Shown here piece by piece: positions 58,737 through 64,000 of a stretch of DNA of 64,000 nt; the stretch's first letter is position 1, and each line of letters begins with the position of its first letter. The notes under the pieces are model-generated. The model searched no databases. It was not told where the DNA came from and saw only the letters and a list, made by a program, of their open reading frames with translations. The DNA is from Pseudomonas congelans (GTDB taxonomy: Bacteria > Pseudomonadota > Gammaproteobacteria > Pseudomonadales > Pseudomonadaceae). Location of the stretch: positions 279,349 through 343,348 of the forward strand of contig NZ_FNJH01000004.1 in NCBI RefSeq assembly GCF_900103225.1, written 5' to 3'. A program made the translations under genes and the position numbers.

Positions 58737-60473
58737 ATGAAAGACACGATTCGCCAGCTGATTCAACAAGCCCTGACCCGTCTCGTCACCGAGGGCGTCT
58801 TGCCAGAAGGGCTGACGCCGGCGATTCAGGTGGAAAACGCCCGCGACAAGACGCACGGCGACTTCGCCAGCAATATCGCGATGATGCTCGCCAAGCCTGC
58901 CGGCATGAAACCACGCGATCTGGCTGAAAAGCTGATCGCCGCGCTGCCGGCCGACGAGCAGGTCAGCAAGGTCGAAATTGCCGGGCCGGGCTTCCTGAAC
59001 TTCTTCCAGAATACTGCCGCGCTGGCCGCGCGCCTCGACGCTGCACTGGCCGACGCGCACCTGTCAGTCCGCAAGGCGGGCGCTGCACAGCGCGTGGTCG
59101 TCGATCTGTCGGCACCGAATCTGGCCAAGGAAATGCACGTTGGCCATTTGCGCTCGACCATCATTGGCGACGGCGTGGCGAACGTCCTGACGTTTCTCGG
59201 CGACACGGTCATTCGTCAGAACCACGTGGGCGACTGGGGCACCCAGTTCGGCATGCTGCTGGCCTATCTGCAGGAAAAGCCGGCGACCAGCGACGAGCTG
59301 TCCGACCTGGAAAACTTCTACCGCGCCGCCAAGCAGCGCTTTGACGAATCCGAAGAGTTCGCCGAGCGCGCCCGTGGCCTGGTGGTCAAGCTGCAGGCCG
59401 GCGATGCCGAGTGCCTGGCGCTGTGGACGCGCTTCAAGGACATCTCGCTGTCGCACTGCCAGGAAACCTACGAGCGCCTCAACGTCAAGCTGACCCCGGC
59501 CGATGTGATGGGCGAAAGTGCCTATAACGATGACCTGGCCAATGTGGTCAACGACCTGAAAGCCGCGGGACTGCTGGTCGAGAGCAATGGCGCGCAATGC
59601 GTGTTCCTCGAAGAATTCCGCACCGCCGATGACACGCCGTTGCCGGTCATCGTGCAGAAGGCCGGTGGCGGTTATCTGTATGCCACCACCGATCTGGCCG
59701 CGATCCGCTATCGCAGCAAGGTGCTCAAGGCCGACCGCGTGCTGTATTTCGTCGACCAGCGTCAGGCCCTGCACTTCCAGCAGGTGTTCGAAGTGGCTCG
59801 CCGCGCCGGTTTCGTGCATGACGGCATGCAGCTGGAGCACATGGGTTTTGGCACCATGAACGGCGCCGATGGCCGCCCGTTCAAGACCCGCGATGGCGGC
59901 ACGGTCAAGCTCATAGACCTGCTCGATGAAGCCGAAGAGCGCGCCTACACGCTGGTCAAGGAAAAGAACCCGGAAGTGGCCGAAGCGGAATTGCGCAGCA
60001 TTGCCAAGGCCGTGGGCATCAGTGCGGTGAAATACGCCGACCTGTCCAAGCACCGCGCCAGCGATTACAGCTTCAACTTCGATCAGATGCTCAGTTTCGA
60101 AGGCAACACCGCGCCCTATCTGCTGTACGCCTACACCCGTGTGGCAGGCGTGTTCCGCAAGCTGGGCACACCTTTCGACGCCAGCAAGGGGCAGATCGTC
60201 CTCGAGGCGCCGCAGGAGCAGGAACTGGCCGCACGCTTGGCGCAGTTCACCGAAACACTGAACAACGTCGCAGAAAAAGGCACACCGCACGTACTTTGTG
60301 CTTACCTGTATGACCTTGCGGGTCTGTTTTCGAGCTTTTACGAAAACTGCCCGATCCTTGGTGCGGAAAACCCCGATCAGCAACAGAGCCGTCTGCGTCT
60401 GGCTGCACTGACCGGCCGCACCCTCAAGCAAGGCCTGGACCTGTTGGGTCTGGAAACTCTGGAGCGTATGTAA
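58737..60473 (+). CDS. argS: Arginyl-tRNA synthetase
   Basis: This 578-residue class I aminoacyl-tRNA synthetase has an N-terminal Add-1 domain, the HIGH-type motif MHVGHLRST (about 138-146) and the ArgRS-type replacement of KMSKS ([17 protein letters not shown]). The C-terminal anticodon-binding domain starts near residue 460. It charges tRNA-Arg. ATG 58737 has a GAAGAGAG ribosome site. Confidence 0.97.
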   Translation: MKDTIRQLIQQALTRLVTEGVLPEGLTPAIQVENARDKTHGDFASNIAMMLAKPAGMKPRDLAEKLIAALPADEQVSKVEIAGPGFLNFFQNTAALAARLDAALADAHLSVRKAGAAQRVVVDLSAPNLAKEMHVGHLRSTIIGDGVANVLTFLGDTVIRQNHVGDWGTQFGMLLAYLQEKPATSDELSDLENFYRAAKQRFDESEEFAERARGLVVKLQAGDAECLALWTRFKDISLSHCQETYERLNVKLTPADVMGESAYNDDLANVVNDLKAAGLLVESNGAQCVFLEEFRTADDTPLPVIVQKAGGGYLYATTDLAAIRYRSKVLKADRVLYFVDQRQALHFQQVFEVARRAGFVHDGMQLEHMGFGTMNGADGRPFKTRDGGTVKLIDLLDEAEERAYTLVKEKNPEVAEAELRSIAKAVGISAVKYADLSKHRASDYSFNFDQMLSFEGNTAPYLLYAYTRVAGVFRKLGTPFDASKGQIVLEAPQEQELAARLAQFTETLNNVAEKGTPHVLCAYLYDLAGLFSSFYENCPILGAENPDQQQSRLRLAALTGRTLKQGLDLLGLETLERM

Positions 60474-60474
60474 G

Positions 60475-61170
60475 TTGGCAGTTGCGAAGAAGAAACCGGC
60501 ACCCAAGCGGGGCGCCAGCCGTTATCAGGCACCCGCGAAGAAGCCGATTCCAGGATGGTTATGGCTGGCGATTGGCTTGACCGTGGGCGCATTCGTGGTC
60601 TTTTTGATGAAGCTCGAACCCGGTGGCGAAGACGTCAAACGGGTCAAGGCAGACGCCAAGGCTGCAAAGATCGCCGAAGCGAACAAGACACCGCCGAGCC
60701 CTACGGCGCCGGTCAAACCCAAGTACGACTTCTATACATTGCTGCCGGAATCGGAAGTGATCGTGCCGAACGAAGCCGTGCCGGAGAAGACCCCGCCGCC
60801 CGTGGCCCCGACAGCACCGGTCTCGCCGGAACAGGCAGCCAAGATCGACACGGCACGTGCCCAGGCAGCCCTCAGCGGCCTGACGCCACCACCGGCGCCG
60901 CCGGTTGCGACCACCAAGCCGGCCGCAGTGACGACGTTCTTCCTGCAGGCGGGCTCGTTCCGCAAACAGGCTGACGCCGAGAAAGTCCGTGCGCAAATCA
61001 TCCTGCTGGGCCAGACCTCTACCGTCGAGTCGGGCACCGTCAAGGATGAAACCTGGTATCGCGTACTGGTCGGCCCGTTCAGCAACCGCGAACAACTGAC
61101 CACGGCCCAAAAACAACTGGCAAGCGGCGGCTTTAGTAACCTGTTGTTGCAACAGCGTCAGAGCCGGTAA
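60475..61170 (+). CDS. ftsN: FtsN-like SPOR-domain cell division protein
   Basis: This 231-residue bitopic protein has a short basic cytoplasmic tail, one membrane helix (WLWLAIGLTVGAFVVFLM), a Pro/Ala-rich linker and a C-terminal SPOR domain (about 155-228; FFLQAGSFRKQADAEKVRAQ) that binds septal glycan. The position between argS and hslVU matches FtsN in gammaproteobacteria. The start is TTG 60475, one base after the argS stop, so the genes are probably co-transcribed. Confidence 0.9.
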   Translation: MAVAKKKPAPKRGASRYQAPAKKPIPGWLWLAIGLTVGAFVVFLMKLEPGGEDVKRVKADAKAAKIAEANKTPPSPTAPVKPKYDFYTLLPESEVIVPNEAVPEKTPPPVAPTAPVSPEQAAKIDTARAQAALSGLTPPPAPPVATTKPAAVTTFFLQAGSFRKQADAEKVRAQIILLGQTSTVESGTVKDETWYRVLVGPFSNREQLTTAQKQLASGGFSNLLLQQRQSR

Positions 61171-61247
61171 TACGTACCCCTTGAGACGACCTCGTGCCCA
61201 TGCTCCGTGCTGGCACGAGGGTCATCTCGACCCCGCGCTCTTCACCC
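61171..61247. repeat. Dispersed repeat unit upstream of hslV
   Basis: CTCGTGCCCATGCTCCGTGC, then TGGCACGAG (61191-61219), is one more copy of the intergenic unit also seen at 9687-9706 and 53458-53480. CTCGTGCC and GGCACGAG can pair as a hairpin and may end the argS-ftsN transcript. Confidence 0.5.
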
Positions 61248-61252
61248 CCAAG

Positions 61253-61280
61253 GTTGAAATACTCACCAACACCCCCATAT
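61253..61280 (+). promoter_or_regulatory. Sigma-32 (heat shock) promoter of hslVU
   Basis: GTTGAAA (61253-61259) and CCCCATAT (61273-61280) are separated by 13 bases, a near-perfect match to the RpoH consensus (CTTGAAA-N13 to 15-CCCCATnT). It lies about 45 bases upstream of the hslV TTG start. This fits the known heat-shock control of hslVU. Confidence 0.85.
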
Positions 61281-61326
61281 GAGTTTGCATCAGGGCATTT
61301 TCGCCCCGCAGTGTGGAGACTCTCCC

Positions 61327-61857
61327 TTGACCACCATCGTTTCAGTGCGCCGCCACGGTAAAGTCGTCATGGCTGGCGACGGCCAGGTTTCTCTGGGCAA
61401 CACCGTCATGAAAGGCAACGCCAAGAAGGTACGCCGCCTGTATCACGGTGAAGTGATCGCCGGATTCGCTGGCGCCACCGCCGATGCATTCACGCTGTTC
61501 GAACGTTTCGAGGCCCAACTGGAAAAACACCAGGGGCATCTGGTTCGTGCAGCTGTCGAACTGGCCAAGGACTGGCGCACCGACCGCTCGCTGAGCCGTC
61601 TGGAAGCAATGCTGGCCGTCGCCAACAAGGACGCCTCGCTGATCATCACCGGCAACGGTGACGTGGTCGAGCCCGAGGACGGCCTGATCGCCATGGGCTC
61701 CGGCGGCGCATTCGCCCAGGCCGCAGCCCGCGCCCTGCTGCTCAAGACCGACCTGTCGGCCCGCGAAATTGCCGAGACTTCCCTGCATATCGCCGGCGAC
61801 ATTTGCGTGTTCACCAACCACAACATCACCATTGAGGAGCAGGACCTCGCCGGCTAA
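61327..61857 (+). CDS. hslV: ATP-dependent protease subunit HslV (ClpQ)
   Basis: This 176-residue proteasome-like peptidase has a mature protein that begins with Thr ([13 protein letters not shown]) after Met removal; this threonine is the nucleophile. The start is TTG 61327 with GGAG upstream. A longer frame from ATG 61279 overlaps the sigma-32 -10 box and would not be transcribed, so it is rejected. It forms a two-ring dodecamer capped by HslU. Confidence 0.97.
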   Translation: MTTIVSVRRHGKVVMAGDGQVSLGNTVMKGNAKKVRRLYHGEVIAGFAGATADAFTLFERFEAQLEKHQGHLVRAAVELAKDWRTDRSLSRLEAMLAVANKDASLIITGNGDVVEPEDGLIAMGSGGAFAQAAARALLLKTDLSAREIAETSLHIAGDICVFTNHNITIEEQDLAG

Positions 61858-61923
61858 GCCGCTGCCGGGCCGCACAGCCTGCGGCCCCAGCGACTTGCCC
61901 GCAACAGAGGACCGTGAATAACC

Positions 61924-63261
61924 ATGTCAATGACTCCCCGCGAAATCGTCCATGAACTCAACCGCCATATCATCGGCCAGGACGATGCCAAGCGCGCCGT
62001 GGCCATTGCCCTGCGCAATCGCTGGCGCCGCATGCAGTTGCCTGAAGAACTGCGCGTCGAAGTAACCCCCAAGAACATTCTGATGATCGGCCCGACCGGT
62101 GTCGGCAAGACCGAAATCGCCCGTCGCCTGGCCAAGCTCGCCAACGCACCGTTCATCAAGGTCGAAGCCACCAAATTCACCGAGGTGGGTTATGTGGGCC
62201 GCGATGTAGAGTCGATCATCCGCGATCTGGCCGATGCCGCGATCAAGCTGCTGCGCGAACAGGAAATCGTCAAGGTGCGTCACCGCGCCGAAGATGCTGC
62301 CGAAGAGCGCATCCTCGACGCCCTGCTGCCACCTGCCCGGGTGGGTTTCAACGAAGACCCGGCGCAGAGCAGTGATTCCAACACCCGTCAGTTGTTCCGC
62401 AAGCGCCTGCGCGAAGGCCAGCTGGATGACAAGGAAATCGAGATCGAGATCAACGAAGCGGTTGGTGTCGATATCTCCGCGCCGCCCGGCATGGAGGAAA
62501 TGACCAATCAGCTGCAGAGCCTGTTTGCCAACATGGGCAAGGGCAAGACCAAGAGCCGCAAACTCAAGGTCAAGGAAGCACTCAAACTGGTGCGCGAAGA
62601 AGAAGCTGGCCGTCTGGTCAACGAAGAAGAGCTGAAAGCCAAGGCGCTGGAAGCGGTCGAGCAACACGGCATCGTGTTCATCGACGAAATCGACAAGGTT
62701 GCCAAGCGCGGTAATTCGGGCGGTGTCGACGTGTCCCGTGAAGGCGTGCAACGCGATCTGCTGCCGCTGATCGAGGGTTGCACCGTGAACACCAAACTGG
62801 GCATGGTCAAGACCGACCACATCCTGTTTATCGCGTCGGGTGCGTTCCATTTGAGCAAACCGAGTGATCTGGTCCCCGAGCTGCAAGGCCGTCTGCCGAT
62901 CCGCGTTGAACTCAAGGCGCTGTCGCCACAGGACTTCGAACGCATCCTCAGCGAGCCGCATGCGTCGCTGACCGAGCAGTACCGTGAGCTGCTCAAGACC
63001 GAAGGCCTGAAGATCGAGTTCAAGCCTGAAGGTATCAAGCGTCTGGCCGAGATTGCCTGGCAGGTCAACGAGAAAACCGAGAACATCGGTGCCCGCCGCC
63101 TGCATACGCTGCTTGAGCGCCTGCTCGAGGAAGTCTCGTTCAGCGCCGGTGACCTGGCCATCAGCCCTGACGCAGCGCCGATCGAGATCGACGCGGAATA
63201 CGTCAACAGCCACCTCGGTGATCTGGCGGAAAACGAAGACCTGTCGCGCTATATTCTCTAA
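61924..63261 (+). CDS. hslU: HslU ATPase, unfoldase of the HslVU protease
   Basis: This 445-residue AAA+ protein has Walker A GPTGVGKT (56-63), Walker [11 protein letters not shown], an I-domain insert (about 110-240) and the C-terminal EDLSRYIL tail that docks into HslV. It is co-transcribed with hslV (66-base gap) and followed by a terminator at 63285-63317. Confidence 0.98.
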
Positions 63262-63284
63262 GCCACAAGCGGTTGGCATTTCAG

Positions 63285-63317
63285 GCTGCAAGAGGTTGTT
63301 CACTCTTGCAGCTTTTT
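63285..63317 (+). terminator. Rho-independent terminator after hslU
   Basis: GCTGCAAGAG (63285-63294) pairs with CTCTTGCAGC (63303-63312) and is followed directly by TTTTT. Confidence 0.85.
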
Positions 63318-63353
63318 GCTTCTGCCCGAAGCTTAAAACCCGAGACTGCAGCC

Positions 63354-63731
63354 ATGCCCGCTCTGCCCACTGCCATCCAGTTGCACAAGGCCTCCAAGAC
63401 CCTGACGCTGAAATACGCGCCGGATGAGGAATACCATTTGCCCGCCGAATTTCTGCGGGTGCACTCCCCTTCTGCCGAGGTTCAGGGCCACGGCCGGCCG
63501 ATCCTGCAATTCGGCAAACTGGGCGTCGGCCTGACCAAGGTCGAGCCCGCCGGTCAATATGCGCTGAAACTGACCTTCGATGACGGCCATGACAGCGGCC
63601 TGTTTACCTGGGAATACCTGTACGAACTGGCCACACGTCAGGCGTCGCTGTGGGAAGACTATGTGCAGGAGCTCGAGAAAGCCGGCAAATCCCGCGACCC
63701 TTCCGAGCACGTGGTCAAACTGATGCTCTGA
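63354..63731 (+). CDS. DUF971-family protein
   Basis: This 125-residue protein has a gamma-butyrobetaine-hydroxylase-like N-terminal (DUF971) domain over most of its length (LHKASKTLTLKYAPDEEYHL; DGHDSGLFTWEYLYELA). Its function is unknown; related domains are linked to iron-sulfur proteins. The frame is open upstream to 63273, but ATG 63354 lies after the hslU terminator and gives the family N-terminus. The same neighbour follows hslU in other pseudomonads, from memory. Confidence 0.92.
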   Translation: MPALPTAIQLHKASKTLTLKYAPDEEYHLPAEFLRVHSPSAEVQGHGRPILQFGKLGVGLTKVEPAGQYALKLTFDDGHDSGLFTWEYLYELATRQASLWEDYVQELEKAGKSRDPSEHVVKLML

Positions 63732-64000
63732 TCCGTCTTGCAGGTGCCGGCAAGAACCCCTTCGTGCCCATCGTCATATACAAGTCCGCTTTGGATTCTG
63801 GCCGGAGGCCGTGGGAGCGAACTTGTTCGCGAAAGGGGCTGCATGATCGCCGAAAACTCACCCAATGAAACACCATCTTCGTGAAAAACCCCTCTATTCC
63901 TATTGGTACTCCGTGGGGTGTGCCGGTCTGGAAGCTCCGCGTCCGGTCCAGAGGGTGAGGTGCAGCGTAGATGTGTGACGCAGAGCGTCACGAAAGGCAT
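63732..64000. repeat. REP element and dispersed repeats at the window end
   Basis: A REP unit GTGGGAGCGAACTTGTTCGC, then GAAAGG, is at 63811-63836. Units GGAAGCTCCGCGTCC (63930-63944) and GTGACGCAGAGCGTCACGAA, then AGGCAT (63977-64000), match the copy after ponA. No gene is supported in these 269 bases. Confidence 0.7.

Noticed and set aside
61279..61326. N-terminal extension of HslV from ATG 61279
   Set aside because: It overlaps the sigma-32 -10 box and would bury the catalytic N-terminal threonine.

Overview
The window is chromosomal DNA of a Pseudomonas, most likely of the P. syringae group. The evidence is the core order hemE-gltD-gltB-(SPOR ATPase)-aroB-aroK-pilQPONM/ponA-maeB-rpmE-priA-argS-ftsN-hslVU, the protein sequences, and Pseudomonas-type REP elements (GGGAGC..GCTTGCTCGCGAA) between genes. 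Species level is an inference. I saw no tRNA, rRNA, CRISPR array or intact transposase gene.

Layout. 1-611: the nearly complete 3' end of a hemolysin III-family membrane protein. 770-9007: a complete malonate decarboxylase locus, with mdcABCDEGH and the malonate carrier genes madLM on the minus strand, and the LysR regulator mdcR at the far end, tail to tail with madM. A LysR-type dyad lies upstream of mdcA. 9270-9674: an orphan T6SS PAAR tip protein, then a REPIN. 9860-10639: an orphan ParA ATPase.

10948-27893: an unbroken, tightly overlapping aryl polyene (APE, xanthomonadin-like) operon of 19 genes. Its order follows apeC-D-E-F-G-HI-J-K-L-M-N-O-P-Q-R. Differences from the textbook set are an apeH-apeI fusion, apeJ split into glycosyltransferase and acyltransferase genes, an aromatic amino acid lyase gene, and a flavin-dependent halogenase-like gene next to a methyltransferase gene. 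The inferred pathway is: the lyase makes an aryl acid; ApeH loads it on an ACP; KS ApeO/ApeC and ApeR, KR ApeQ and dehydratases ApeI/ApeP extend the polyene; LolA-, MMPL- and lipoprotein-type proteins move the product to the outer membrane.

28261-30535: a LysR regulator divergent from an MFS exporter. 30827-34516: a GntP permease, an RpiR/SIS regulator and a D-aminoacylase, probably a catabolic operon for N-acyl-D-amino acids. 34577-64000: conserved housekeeping genes for heme synthesis, GOGAT, shikimate pathway, type IV pilus assembly, PBP1A, malic enzyme, a secreted nuclease (its 3' end abuts a MITE-like element), L31, PriA, ArgRS, FtsN and the HslVU protease with a clear sigma-32 promoter.

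The main non-routine content is the modified APE operon. Smaller items are regulatory sites and dispersed intergenic repeats typical of this lineage. APE gene letters are assigned by domain content and order from memory of the Xenorhabdus/E. coli nomenclature.
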